From: Lewinellaceae bacterium
GTDB taxonomy: Bacteria > Bacteroidota > Bacteroidia > Chitinophagales > Saprospiraceae
Assembly: GCA_020636435.1 (NCBI GenBank)
Contig: JACJXX010000002.1
Coordinates: 1,984,001-2,048,000, forward strand
Direction of reading: 5' to 3'
DNA: 64,000 nt
Part shown: positions 8,523 through 17,378 of the stretch, piece by piece
How the letters are laid out: every line of letters starts with the position of its first letter
Position numbering within the stretch: position 1 is the first letter of the stretch
Notes under the pieces: model-generated
Told to the model about the DNA's origin: nothing
Seen by the model: the letters and a program-made list of their open reading frames with translations, nothing else
The model's database searches: none
Made by a program: the position numbers and the translations under genes

Positions 8523-8682
8523 GCGAAAAACCCATTAAATTGAGGATTGTGGTTTCCTTCCGGGAAAGCGATCTTTGCAATCGAAGGTAAACGCCCTTAA
8601 GTACTCTGTGTAACTTCAGAGAACAATCTATGAGCACTAAAGTGAATCATAAAGGCAATTGCATAACGCTCTTTATGATTTC

Positions 8683-8707
8683 AGTGCCGTTTCTTCAAAG
8701 CGGCACT
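8683..8707. terminator. Hairpin upstream of the small unknown gene
   Basis: AGTGCCG (8683-8689) pairs with CGGCACT (8701-8707) around an 11-nt loop. A wider imperfect inverted repeat (gcactaaagtgaatcataaag against ctttatgatttcagtgc) surrounds it. It may separate transcription of the two neighbouring genes or shape the leader of the next one. Confidence 0.35.
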
Positions 8708-8758
8708 ATTTGAATTTTATGAACGCTCTATATTCCGCTAACTTTAAACAAACCTATT

Positions 8759-9121
8759 ATGAAGCTTTTCAAGCCGCAGCTTTTTCTAGCCCGAAAAACA
8801 GGGGATAATGAAACCTACGACTACTATTTGTACGCTGTCACCTACTTCGACAATACCGGTTATCTGGCAGATGGCCACGAGCCGTTTTCCGGCACCCCTG
8901 ACGAAAACGGCATTTACCACCTGACCCTGAAAGTAGCCGAACAGGAAGGGGAAACGCTGAGTTTTATTTCTCCCGTCGTTCACACTGTACCGCTTGGAAA
9001 TTTATCCGATAACGGCACCCCCTTCAAGGTAGAAACCTCCGTATACTTCGGAGAACAACTGGTGGGCAAAAGCGTGATCGATGATATGGAAGCGGAAGAT
9101 GACGGGAAACCTATGATGTAA
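8759..9121 (+). CDS. Hypothetical protein, 120 residues
   Basis: I do not recognise this family. The sequence starts MKLFKPQLFLARKTGD and is predicted to be rich in beta strands (YDYYLYAVTYFDN, IYHLTLKVAEQEGETLSFISPVVHTVPL, VETSVYFGEQLVGKSVID), with an acidic end (DDMEAEDDGK). There is no signal peptide or membrane segment, so it is probably cytoplasmic. Codon use resembles that of the flanking GC-richer genes, and the frame is intact from a clean ATG. It lies between the DUF4231 gene and the kinase/caspase operon, all on the same strand, which makes a role in the same system plausible but unproven. Confidence 0.6.
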   Translation: MKLFKPQLFLARKTGDNETYDYYLYAVTYFDNTGYLADGHEPFSGTPDENGIYHLTLKVAEQEGETLSFISPVVHTVPLGNLSDNGTPFKVETSVYFGEQLVGKSVIDDMEAEDDGKPMM

Positions 9122-9257
9122 GGTTATAATAACAAAAACGCACTATCTGCACGCGCGCTCTACTGCATCCTTTAACGCCACGCCATGAAAAAGCGGCGTT
9201 AGGAAAGGATTCCTGTTGAAAAAACCTTAAATTGAAGAGATGAATGCCAAGTAGTGA

Positions 9258-9366
9258 TTAAAAAACAAGTTCGGCCTATTGAGTCAATGACTTAGGGTGA
9301 AGGCCAGCAGTCTCATTAGGGCAGAGGCCTTCACCCTAAGTCATTGACGCCGAACCTGTTTTTTAA
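9258..9366. repeat. Long inverted repeat upstream of the kinase-caspase operon
   Basis: Left arm 9258-9305 (ttaaaaaacaagttcggc, then tcaatgacttagggtgaaggcc) pairs with right arm 9326-9366 (ggccttcaccctaagtcattga, gccgaacctgttttttaa). It gives about 40 paired bases, a short bulge (ctattga) in the left arm and a loop of about 20 nt. The right end has a T-run on the plus strand, so it could act as a strong terminator upstream of the operon; alternatively it is a small mobile repeat. Confidence 0.7.
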
Positions 9367-9398
9367 ATGTTTTTAAGATAGTGCACAACTGCCGATCG

Positions 9399-11555
9399 AT
9401 GAACCATCTGAAGCCTATTCTCGCCTCCATTTTTTTCTTCTCCGCCCTGCTGCTAATTGGGCAAAGCGACAGCCATGCCCAGACCGACAGCCTGGAACAG
9501 TTGCTGAAGACGACACTACCCGATACTCATCGCGTGGATATTCTCAACGAGCTGGCGTGGCTCTACAAAGACGATGGCATCCAAAAGCCTCGTGATCGCG
9601 CACAAAAGGCGGTGAAGCTCGCCCGGAAAGCTACTTACGAAAAAGGGCTGGGAGATGCTTTTACCCGCCTGGGGCTTACCTACAAAAATGAAGAGCGTTA
9701 CGATTCCGCGTTGGTCTTTTACAACCAGGGATTGGAGATTCGAAAAAAGATGAAAGACCATGCCCTGATCGCGAGCAGTTACCTGAATATCGGCAACATC
9801 TACAAGCTCAAAGGCGACCTGAACGGCGCTATAGCAATTTATCAGGAGGGGTTGGGGTACTTAACGCTGGAAGAAGACCAGGAAGTGCGGGCAAAAATTT
9901 ACAACAGGCTGGGCAACATATACGTCGACCAGGGAGACTTGCCGGCAGCCCTGCTGCAATTTGAAGAAGCCCTGAAATTGAGCCAGAACCTTAAGGATTC
10001 TGGTCTAATGGCCGGCATCCTGATGTCGGTAGGCGAATTGCACCGAAAGCAGCAACACTACAACCTGGGGCTGGAAGCTTATTCCCGTGCTATGGAAATA
10101 TACCGGGCCAAACAATATCCAGCTGGAATAGCCAAATGTTACCACAACATCGGCAACCTGTACTTCCTGCAAAATGAATACGACAAGGCACTGGACAACT
10201 TCAACGCCTGCATTCGCCTTATGAAGGAGATCGGCCTCAACCGGGGCCTCGACCTTGCCTACCAATCGATAGGCGCTGTCTACGAAGCCCAAAACGAGCT
10301 CGACACCGCCTTGAATTACTATCAGCTCAGCCTTAGCTTGCGCCGCGAAGCCGGAAAAACCATGGACGTTGCGCATGCCCTGGCCAATATCGGGCAGGTG
10401 AAGCTGGCCCAAAAGCAATATGCGGAAGCCCTGAGCAACTTCCTGGAAGCCTTGCCGATCGTCGAAGAACAGAAAGACCGGTTTGTCCTGGAAAACCTAT
10501 ACGGGGAGATTGCCCGTGCCTATTCCGCCCGCAATGATTTCAAAAACGCCTCTTTTTATTTCACAAAACAGGCTGCCCTTAGAGAACAACTCGAAGAGGC
10601 CTACCGCCAAACGGTAGAACTGCAACTGTCGCTGGAAGCGGAAAAATTGAAGCGGGAAAGGATCGAAAATGAAGCCCGGATCGCACAGCAAAAAAGCGAG
10701 AAAAGAACACTCTACATCCAGTCCGTCGCCGGTATTTTATTATTGGCTGCTGCCTTGATCATTGCTGTCATTTTAATCAGCAGGATGCGCGCAAAAAAGG
10801 AACTGGCGGAAAAGAAAGCAGAACTTTCCGTAGTACACATCGACGAACTGATGCAAGGCCAGGAGCTGAGATCGGCCTACGACAAACTGGAAGGCCAGGA
10901 AACAGAACGAAAACGCATTGCCAAAGACCTGCACGACCGCCTGGGCAGCATGCTGTCCACCATTAAATTCTACTTTAAGGCCCTCGATAAAAGGACGCCC
11001 TTTGTCGAAGAACCCCAACATACGCAGTTTGCCAAAGCCAAAGAATTGCTGGACGAAGCCTGTGAGGAAATCCGGAAGGTTGCCCACAACCTGGAATCGG
11101 GCGGGCTGAAAGAATACGGCCTGGTCAGGCAGGTCGCCGCTTTGGCGGAAAACCTGGAATCCAGCCAGCTTTTGAACGTCCACTTTCACGCACACGGCCT
11201 GAAAAACCGGCTCGACTTCCAGGCGGAGAGAAACATTTACCTGATCATCCGGGAATTGGTGGCCAATGTGCTGAAACACGCCAACGCCACGGAGCTGACT
11301 ATCCAGTTGAACAAACTGGGCGACACGCTCAACATCATGGTAGAAGACAATGGCGTAGGGTTTACCCGGGAATCTGTGCAACATAAGCAGAGTGGCATGG
11401 GAATTCAGAACATCGCCGGAAGAGTAAAGGAACTGGGAGGCAACCTGTCTATTGATTCCGGAAAGGGCGGCGGCACTACGGTGTCTATCGACCTGCCTTT
11501 TAAAGGCTTATCTGCTCTGCCCGATGAAGTGGAACCTCATTTGTCAAAAAGTTAA
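9399..11555 (+). CDS. TPR-containing membrane sensor histidine kinase, first gene of the caspase operon
   Basis: From the ATG at 9399 the protein has about 718 residues: signal peptide (FFFSALLLIGQSDSHAQ), about eight tetratricopeptide repeats with the NIGNIYKLKGDLNGAIAIYQEGL pattern (roughly residues 40-400), a coiled coil, one membrane helix near residues 442-462, a HisKA_3 domain with phospho-acceptor His512 in IAKDLHDRLGSMLSTIKFYF, and an HATPase_c domain (VEDNGVGFTR, SGMGIQNIAGRVKELGG). A GTG at 9381 is an alternative start but would sit ahead of the signal peptide. It is followed after 12 bp by a NarL-type regulator, its likely partner, and then by two caspase-like genes. The TPR domain probably senses a periplasmic signal. 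Confidence 0.93.
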   Translation: MNHLKPILASIFFFSALLLIGQSDSHAQTDSLEQLLKTTLPDTHRVDILNELAWLYKDDGIQKPRDRAQKAVKLARKATYEKGLGDAFTRLGLTYKNEERYDSALVFYNQGLEIRKKMKDHALIASSYLNIGNIYKLKGDLNGAIAIYQEGLGYLTLEEDQEVRAKIYNRLGNIYVDQGDLPAALLQFEEALKLSQNLKDSGLMAGILMSVGELHRKQQHYNLGLEAYSRAMEIYRAKQYPAGIAKCYHNIGNLYFLQNEYDKALDNFNACIRLMKEIGLNRGLDLAYQSIGAVYEAQNELDTALNYYQLSLSLRREAGKTMDVAHALANIGQVKLAQKQYAEALSNFLEALPIVEEQKDRFVLENLYGEIARAYSARNDFKNASFYFTKQAALREQLEEAYRQTVELQLSLEAEKLKRERIENEARIAQQKSEKRTLYIQSVAGILLLAAALIIAVILISRMRAKKELAEKKAELSVVHIDELMQGQELRSAYDKLEGQETERKRIAKDLHDRLGSMLSTIKFYFKALDKRTPFVEEPQHTQFAKAKELLDEACEEIRKVAHNLESGGLKEYGLVRQVAALAENLESSQLLNVHFHAHGLKNRLDFQAERNIYLIIRELVANVLKHANATELTIQLNKLGDTLNIMVEDNGVGFTRESVQHKQSGMGIQNIAGRVKELGGNLSIDSGKGGGTTVSIDLPFKGLSALPDEVEPHLSKS

Positions 11556-11567
11556 AACAGAAAGCTC

Positions 11568-12194
11568 ATGATCAACACCCTTATAGCCGACGACCACCCC
11601 ATTGTATTGGATGGATTGAAGGCATTGCTGGAAACGGAACCCCTGATCCATATTGTCGGCGAGGCGTACGATGGAAAAGGCGTACTGAATATCCTTCGCC
11701 GGGAAAAGGTGGATGTGGCCCTCATCGACATCAGCATGCCAACAATGAATGGGGTCGAGGTAGTCAAACAAATGACAAAGGAATACCCGGAAACCGGCAT
11801 CATCATGCTGACCATGCACGATAAAAAAGAATACATATTGAAACTCATGAACATGGGTGTTTCCGGTTACATCCTCAAGAGCAACAGCGAAGAGGTCGTG
11901 GAGGCCATAAAAAAGGTGTACAACGGAGGGAAACACTTTGGGCCCGACGTATTGGCCACCGCTACTCAGGCAATGGGAGCATCCAACGCTTTGGGGGAAG
12001 ACCTGCTCACCAACCGGGAAAAGGAAATTCTGGCGCTGATCGGAGAATGCAAAAGCACCAAACAGATCGCCGATGAATTGTTTATCGCTTCTACAACGGT
12101 GGAAACCCATATTCGCCATATCCTGGCCAAACTCGATTTGGATACCCGAATGCATTTAGTCCGGTATGCTGTAGAACACGGATTCACCAGTTAA
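11568..12194 (+). CDS. NarL/FixJ-type response regulator
   Basis: The 208-residue protein has a receiver domain (LIADDHPIVLDGL, phospho-acceptor Asp in VALIDISMPTMNG, IIMLTMHDKKEYI, GYILKSNSEEV) and a LuxR-type HTH (LLTNREKEILALIGECKSTKQIADELFIASTTVETHIRHILAKL). All key positions are intact. It lies 12 bp after the TPR kinase and 10 bp before the first caspase gene, so the kinase, regulator and proteases are very likely one transcript. The operon may be autoregulated (inference). Confidence 0.95.
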   Translation: MINTLIADDHPIVLDGLKALLETEPLIHIVGEAYDGKGVLNILRREKVDVALIDISMPTMNGVEVVKQMTKEYPETGIIMLTMHDKKEYILKLMNMGVSGYILKSNSEEVVEAIKKVYNGGKHFGPDVLATATQAMGASNALGEDLLTNREKEILALIGECKSTKQIADELFIASTTVETHIRHILAKLDLDTRMHLVRYAVEHGFTS

Positions 12195-12204
12195 ACGTCG
12201 AACG

Positions 12205-13158
12205 ATGCCTACCCAAAGAAGAGCCTTGCTGTGCGGGATCAGCGACTACCCCCAATCTCCGCTCATGGCCAGCGTGAAGGACGCCCGGAACCTGGCCGAT
12301 ACCTTGAGCAAGAACGAGGACGGCAGCCCCAATTTTTTCTGCGAACAACTCCTCTCCAGCCAAACCCAGGTCACCAAAGGGCGCCTCCGCCAACAACTCA
12401 TCGAGCTGTTCAAACACGAATGCGATGTGGCCTTATTTTACTTCGCCGGCCACGGCTACCAGGACGAATTCGACTGGTACATGGTCACCCAGGATAGCAG
12501 CCAATACGACGCGGGAGTGCCCATCAGCAATATCATCCGGCTGGCGCAAAAATCGCCGGCAAAGGAAAAATTCATCATTCTGGACTGCTGCAACAGCGGG
12601 GGCGCCGGCAACCTGACCCTCCTGGATGACCTCACCCTGCTCCCTCCCGGCACTTCCATATTAGCCTCGAGCAATGCCGACCAGGCTTCCGCCGAAAAAT
12701 ACGATGCCGGAGAGTTCACCTCCATCGTCATCGAAGCGCTGCGGGGAGAGGCGGCGGATATTCAGGGGCAGGTGACCGTTGCCGGCATCTACCATTTTGC
12801 CAATATGTTGCTGGGGCCCTGGGAACAGCGCCCTCAGTTTAAGGCGAACATTTCCAAGGTCACGCCCATTCGGCGCTGCAAAGCCAAAATAGACCTGGCC
12901 ATTCTCCGCAAACTGCCCATTTATTTCGAAACGGCCCATAGCCCCCATCCGCTAAGCCCCCATTACGACCCCGAACTGGAACCCTTCGATAAAGAAAAGG
13001 AAAGCATCTTTGCCGAAATGCGCGAACTGGCCAAACTAGACCTTTTGGTCCCCGACGGCACGGAATACCTCTACCACGCTGCCCTGTACAGCAAAGCCTG
13101 CAAGCTGACGCCTTTGGGGCGCTTTTACTGGAAACTGGCGCACAAAAACCAGATTTAA
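12205..13158 (+). CDS. Caspase-like cysteine protease (peptidase C14 family) with a C-terminal accessory domain
   Basis: Residues 5-215 form a caspase-fold p20-like domain: ALLCGISDY at the first strand, catalytic His83 in FYFAGHGYQDE, catalytic Cys129 in FIILDCCNSGGAGN, and LASSNADQAS on the next strand. The remaining 95 residues (after KAKIDLAILRKLP) are a predicted mostly helical module ending PLGRFYWKLAHKN; I do not recognise it, and it may be a winged-helix or effector-associated type domain. There is no signal peptide, so the protein should act in the cytoplasm. It follows the response regulator by 10 bp and precedes a metacaspase by 13 bp. Prokaryotic caspase homologues act in regulated cell death and conflict systems; the substrate here is unknown. 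Confidence 0.9.
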   Translation: MPTQRRALLCGISDYPQSPLMASVKDARNLADTLSKNEDGSPNFFCEQLLSSQTQVTKGRLRQQLIELFKHECDVALFYFAGHGYQDEFDWYMVTQDSSQYDAGVPISNIIRLAQKSPAKEKFIILDCCNSGGAGNLTLLDDLTLLPPGTSILASSNADQASAEKYDAGEFTSIVIEALRGEAADIQGQVTVAGIYHFANMLLGPWEQRPQFKANISKVTPIRRCKAKIDLAILRKLPIYFETAHSPHPLSPHYDPELEPFDKEKESIFAEMRELAKLDLLVPDGTEYLYHAALYSKACKLTPLGRFYWKLAHKNQI

Positions 13159-13171
13159 ACCCAAAACAATC

Positions 13172-13921
13172 ATGGCCAACGGATATGCTGCACACTTTGG
13201 GCTCAACAAATTGTCTGCCTCGAATTATAAAAGCTTACCTCATCCCCTGCCCTGCTGCGAGGCCGACGCTGAAGCCATGGCCGGCATTGCCAAACGGCAG
13301 GGCTTTAAACAGGTTGACACCTACCTAAGCGCGGAGGCTACAATCAACACCTTCAATGAATGCATGGCGCAACTTGCCGAAAAAGCAATGCCCGGCGACC
13401 TGGTTCTGCTCTCCTTTTCCGGCCACGGCGGCCAGGTGCTGGATACTGATGGCGATGAAGATGATGGCAAAGACGAAACCTGGTGCTTCTACGACGGCCA
13501 GGTGGTGGACGACCGCATCTTTGACCTCCTTAGCCACTTTCAGCCGGGCGTGCGCATCCTGGTTGTTTCCGACAGTTGCCACAGCGGCACGGTTACCCGC
13601 TTGCCGAGGGAAGGTTGGGGACGCAACGCCTTCCCATTCGCGCCTCCCACTCCAACCTGGCGCCAAAAGAAGGACGATCTGCAGGCCAGCGTCCTCCTGC
13701 TGGCCAGTTGCCAGGACGACGAGACTTCCAAGGCCGGGCTGAAGCACAGCCGCTTCACCCAAATCCTGCTCGACGTATGGGACGAGGGGCGGTTCGAAGG
13801 GGATTACCGGAAGTTCCTCACCGACATCCGGCACCGGCATCCCTTTGGGCAAAAGCCGAATTATTATGTGATCGGGGCGAAGGATGAGGGGTTTGAGGGG
13901 GGGAGGGTGTTTGGGGTGTGA
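13172..13921 (+). CDS. Metacaspase-type cysteine protease
   Basis: The 249-residue protein is nearly all p20-like domain: HFGLNKL near the start, ADAEAMAGIAKRQGF, catalytic His85 in LLSFSGHGGQ, the metacaspase acidic segment DTDGDEDDGKDETWCFYDG (a probable calcium-binding region) and catalytic Cys136 in VVSDSCHSGT. LLASCQDDETS and SRFTQILLDVW follow, as in bacterial metacaspases, which cleave after Arg or Lys. No signal peptide or accessory domain is present. It is the last intact gene of the kinase-regulator-caspase operon, 13 bp after the first caspase gene. Two different caspase types side by side could mean one activates the other (inference). The TIR remnant begins immediately after the stop codon. 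Confidence 0.92.
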   Translation: MANGYAAHFGLNKLSASNYKSLPHPLPCCEADAEAMAGIAKRQGFKQVDTYLSAEATINTFNECMAQLAEKAMPGDLVLLSFSGHGGQVLDTDGDEDDGKDETWCFYDGQVVDDRIFDLLSHFQPGVRILVVSDSCHSGTVTRLPREGWGRNAFPFAPPTPTWRQKKDDLQASVLLLASCQDDETSKAGLKHSRFTQILLDVWDEGRFEGDYRKFLTDIRHRHPFGQKPNYYVIGAKDEGFEGGRVFGV

Positions 13922-13922
13922 A

Positions 13923-14210
13923 GAGCTCCTCAATTTTCCTGCCCGTTTAAGGCAAAGAATAGTTTGGGCAGATGTTATTTTGATAGTAATTGGCCCCGAC
14001 TGGTTTTCAGTGAAAGATCAATATGGCCGTTTAAGATTAGAAAACCGGTTTGACTATGTCCGGCTGGAAGTCGAGCTGGCCTTATTTAGAAATTTTCACC
14101 AAGGAGTGCCAGTAGTTCCGGTGTCTGTAGGAGGAGTTTCCTTTTCAAGTGTAAATCTTCCGGTTGAACTTGAAAACCTATTAAATCTTAGCGGCCATGA
14201 AATCCGGCCA
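13923..14210 (+). pseudogene. TIR-domain remnant lacking its N-terminus
   Basis: Directly after the metacaspase stop codon, a different frame encodes a segment that matches the middle and end of a TIR domain: LRQRIVWADVILIVIGPDWF, then GRLRLENRFDYVRLEVELAL (holding the glutamate position used for NAD cleavage), then GVPVVPVSVGG and LPVELENLLNLSGHEIR. The first strand and the usual start motif are absent, no proper start codon is present, and the frame continues into unrelated sequence. The parent was probably a TIR effector gene next to the caspases, cut down by deletion. The domain call is fairly sure; the history is inference. Confidence 0.65.
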
Positions 14211-14845
14211 TCGTTATGGAGCCGGCCTTTGCAATGTTTTTCAGGATGCCCACTCGCCAATAAGACACGGCTTCAGTACTTATGGCTATTTTCCCGATCG
14301 CGACAACCGGGTTTTTGGTGAGTATATATGCTCCATTACCAGAGCGCTGGGCGGCGTGGACCGGGCAACCCATGAGTTGCTCTATTGTCCCACTGTGCCC
14401 GGTACCCGTCTTCAGTATTTGGACCTCCGGCAACCACCAGATTTGGTTGAGGTTGACTATATTGGGCACGTAGGAAGAGACGAAATGGGGTACCATATTG
14501 TTTTTGTGAGCTAAACGGATTGGAATCGAGAATCAGGACGGGACATGAAGGGAAGAGGGAATGAGAGCTGTGTCCTGGCTTCAATCATTCCTTCAACCAA
14601 TCATTCATTTTGGACTTTGGACGAACCAAGGGTAACGTCGGAAGTGCGAATTCGGAAGTCGGAATTGGCCTCCGAATAGGCACTAAACGCCCATTTTCCG
14701 ACTTCCGATTTCCGATTTCCGCCTTAAACCTGGCTCTCAAAGGGCATTTCCCAGAACGTCCAAAGTCCAAATTCATTCCCCTACTCCCTATCTCCTCCAG
14801 ATTTCGTATTATTGCTGGCTATTATCACAAAAAGAAAACTACCAC
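14211..14845. other. Decayed or non-coding stretch with an inverted-repeat element
   Basis: After the TIR remnant I see no gene I can name. A frame from 14197 to 14514 could encode 105 residues (including GFSTYGYFPDRDNRVFGEYI) but fits no family and overlaps another open frame on the opposite strand; it may be the tail of the broken TIR protein's partner. An inverted repeat at 14609-14771 fills much of the rest. Confidence 0.4.
14609..14771. repeat. Inverted repeat with nested simple-sequence arms
   Basis: The outer arms tttggactttggacg (14609-14623) and its perfect complement (14757-14771) enclose inner arms made of reiterated ttcggaagt/acttccga-type units (14636-14662 against 14698-14723). 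The structure could form a long two-stage hairpin. It has no coding capacity and no T-run. Confidence 0.65.
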
Positions 14846-17365
14846 ATGCTTCGTATACTCCTCAGCCTGGCGGCAAGTTTTTGCCTGATCCCCCCTCTCT
14901 TTGGCCAGTTAAAGCCCCCCGGCGAGTTCCTGCCGCACGAGTACGGCCAACAATTTACCCCTCATTATTTATTGGTCGACTACGTCGAACACGTAGCCGA
15001 AAACAGCGCTCAGGCGCAACTCCGGCAATACGGCAGCACCCCTGAAGGCCGCCCCCTGCTGCTGGCCTTCATTTCCACTCCCGAAAACCTGGCGCAGTTG
15101 GAAGACATTCGCCGGAACAACCTGCAGCATGCCGGCCTGATGGACGGCGAGCCCGACGGCAGCCTCGACAAGGCCATCGTCTGGTTGAGCTTCGGCGTGC
15201 ACGGCAATGAGGCCGGCGCTTCGGAAGCCTCCTTGTCTGTCCTTTACGAACTGGCCCGGCCCGGCAACGAGGAGGCCCGTGCCTGGCTGGCCAACACCAT
15301 CGTTATCCTGGACCCCTGCATCAATCCGGATGGCTTCTCCCGCTACACCGAATGGTACCGGCGATACGCCACCCTAAAACCGGCGCCCGATCCCGGCACT
15401 TATGAGCACGAAGAACCCTGGCCCGGCGGGCGCGTCAACCACTACCTTTTTGACCTCAACCGCGACTGGGCCTGGCAAACGCAGACGGAGACCCAAAACC
15501 GCGTCAGAGTGTATCAGGAGTGGATGCCCCACATCCACGTAGATTTCCACGAGCAATATCCCGACGACCATTATTATTTCGCGCCGGCAGCCCCTCCCTT
15601 CCACCAGTACATCACCGGCTGGCAATCGGAGTTCCAGTACGATATTGGAAGAAACCACGCCCGTTACTTCGACCAGGAAGGCTGGTTGTACTTCACCCGA
15701 GAGGTCTTCGACCTCTTGTACCCCAGTTACGGAGACACCTACCCCACCTTCAACGGCGCCATTGGCATGACGCACGAACAGGCCGGCCACGGCATTGCCG
15801 GCCGCGCCTACGAGATGGAGAACGGAGACACCTTAACCTTGCTGGACCGCATACAGCATCACACCGCCACTGCCCTTTCGACGGTGGAAGTGGCTTCAGA
15901 AAATGCCGGCCGGCTGGTTGAGAATTTTAACGACTATTTTACTCAGGGTAGCAACGGGCCCATCGGCAAATACAAAACCTTTATTATCCGTGGAGACAAC
16001 CCGCAGGGGCGCCTCGGCGCTTTCCGGGAAATACTGGACAAGAACGGCATTCGCTACGGCGAGGCGGGCGCCGCCGGCAGCCTCCGGGCCTATAATTATC
16101 AATCGGGCCAGGAAGAAACCATTTTGGTGCAACCCGAAGACCTGCTGATCAGCACCTACCAGCCGATGTCCGTCCTGGCGCAAGTACTGCTGGAGCCGGA
16201 ACCGGAACTGGAAGACACGCTGACCTACGATATCACCGCCTGGGCGCTGCCCTACGCTTACGGCCTGAAAGCGTATGCCAGCCGCGAGCGGATGGAGCCG
16301 GCTTCGCCTGTAAAAGCTGTGCCGTATGCCAATACCCTGGAAAACATCCGGCAGCCGTATGCGTACCTGTCTGAATGGTCGTCGATGGCGGACGCTCGTT
16401 TTCTGGCGGCGCTGTTGCAAAACGGCATCAAGGCACGGTTTGCTACTGGCCCGTTTACCGTAGATGGGCGGCAGTATGAGGCCGGAACCCTCGTTTTCAC
16501 CCTTGCCGACAACCGCAAAATGGGGGCCATCCGCTTTGATGAGCTGATGGCCAGTACTGCCCGGGAATTTGAACAACCGGTTTACCCCATAACCACCGGT
16601 TTTTCCGATTATGGATTCGACCTGGGTTCCAGCAGCTTCAAATTCATAGAACCGCCCCGGGTGGCGGTGGTCACCGGAGAAGAAACCAGCGCCGGCAGCT
16701 ACGGCGAAATCTGGTATTTTTTTGAACAGGCCCTTCGTTATCCGCTCTATCCCATTGCCATGAGCCAGCTTTCTGATGTACCCTATTCGGATTACAACGT
16801 CCTCGTCCTGCCGGAGGGCGAATACGAGATCGACGAAGCAGGTATAGCATCTCTGGCGGCGTGGATCGAAAGGGGCGGCCGGCTGATCGCCATCGGCGCC
16901 GCCCTGTCCGCCCTGGAAGGCCAGGAAGGCTTCAACCTGGCTGCCGCCGAAGAGGAAGAACCCGACACCGGAGCCATTGGCGCGGACCGCCGGCTGGAAC
17001 CCTACGCCAGCCAGCCGCGGCGTGAACTCAGCCAAAGTATCCCCGGAGCGATTTTCCACCTCCAGCTCGACCACACTCACCCCCTGGCCTACGGCCTGGA
17101 TACGTACCATTCCCTGAAAACCAGCAGCAAATCCTATCCATTGCTGAAGGAAGGCTGGAATGTCGGCTACATCGGCGAAACGCCGGAAGTGGCCGGCTTT
17201 GCCGGCTGGGAGGCGCTGGAGAAGACCAAAAATTCAGTGGTTTTTGCCGTAGAGGACAAAGGCAAAGGCGCCGCCGTTTATATGGTGGACAACCCGCTCT
17301 TCCGGGGATTCTGGGAAAACGGAAAGTTCCTGTTCAGCAATGCGCTGTTTTTTGCGGGGCAGTGA
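14846..17365 (+). CDS. Secreted M14-family zinc carboxypeptidase
   Basis: The 839-residue protein has a signal peptide (LLSLAASFCLIPPLFGQ) and an M14 peptidase domain at about residues 40-370. Zinc ligands are visible in the HxxE motif of WLSFGVHGNEAGASE and the later histidine in HIHVDFHEQYPDDHYYF. Other M14 features are VILDPCINPDGFSRYTEWYR and FDLNRDWAWQTQTET. The C-terminal half contains a class-I glutaminase-like or Rossmann-type segment (VLVLPEGEYEIDEAGIASLAAWIERGGRLIAIG), as in large Bacteroidota M14 proteins. No T9SS tail is present, so it is probably periplasmic or surface-associated by another route. It presumably trims peptides for nutrition. A long simple-repeat hairpin follows the stop codon. 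Confidence 0.88.
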   Translation: MLRILLSLAASFCLIPPLFGQLKPPGEFLPHEYGQQFTPHYLLVDYVEHVAENSAQAQLRQYGSTPEGRPLLLAFISTPENLAQLEDIRRNNLQHAGLMDGEPDGSLDKAIVWLSFGVHGNEAGASEASLSVLYELARPGNEEARAWLANTIVILDPCINPDGFSRYTEWYRRYATLKPAPDPGTYEHEEPWPGGRVNHYLFDLNRDWAWQTQTETQNRVRVYQEWMPHIHVDFHEQYPDDHYYFAPAAPPFHQYITGWQSEFQYDIGRNHARYFDQEGWLYFTREVFDLLYPSYGDTYPTFNGAIGMTHEQAGHGIAGRAYEMENGDTLTLLDRIQHHTATALSTVEVASENAGRLVENFNDYFTQGSNGPIGKYKTFIIRGDNPQGRLGAFREILDKNGIRYGEAGAAGSLRAYNYQSGQEETILVQPEDLLISTYQPMSVLAQVLLEPEPELEDTLTYDITAWALPYAYGLKAYASRERMEPASPVKAVPYANTLENIRQPYAYLSEWSSMADARFLAALLQNGIKARFATGPFTVDGRQYEAGTLVFTLADNRKMGAIRFDELMASTAREFEQPVYPITTGFSDYGFDLGSSSFKFIEPPRVAVVTGEETSAGSYGEIWYFFEQALRYPLYPIAMSQLSDVPYSDYNVLVLPEGEYEIDEAGIASLAAWIERGGRLIAIGAALSALEGQEGFNLAAAEEEEPDTGAIGADRRLEPYASQPRRELSQSIPGAIFHLQLDHTHPLAYGLDTYHSLKTSSKSYPLLKEGWNVGYIGETPEVAGFAGWEALEKTKNSVVFAVEDKGKGAAVYMVDNPLFRGFWENGKFLFSNALFFAGQ

Positions 17366-17378
17366 GGGGGGCATGGGT

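Noticed and set aside
14197..14514. A 105-codon open frame after the TIR remnant
   Set aside because: It resembles no family, overlaps an open frame of similar length on the other strand and has no ribosome-binding context.
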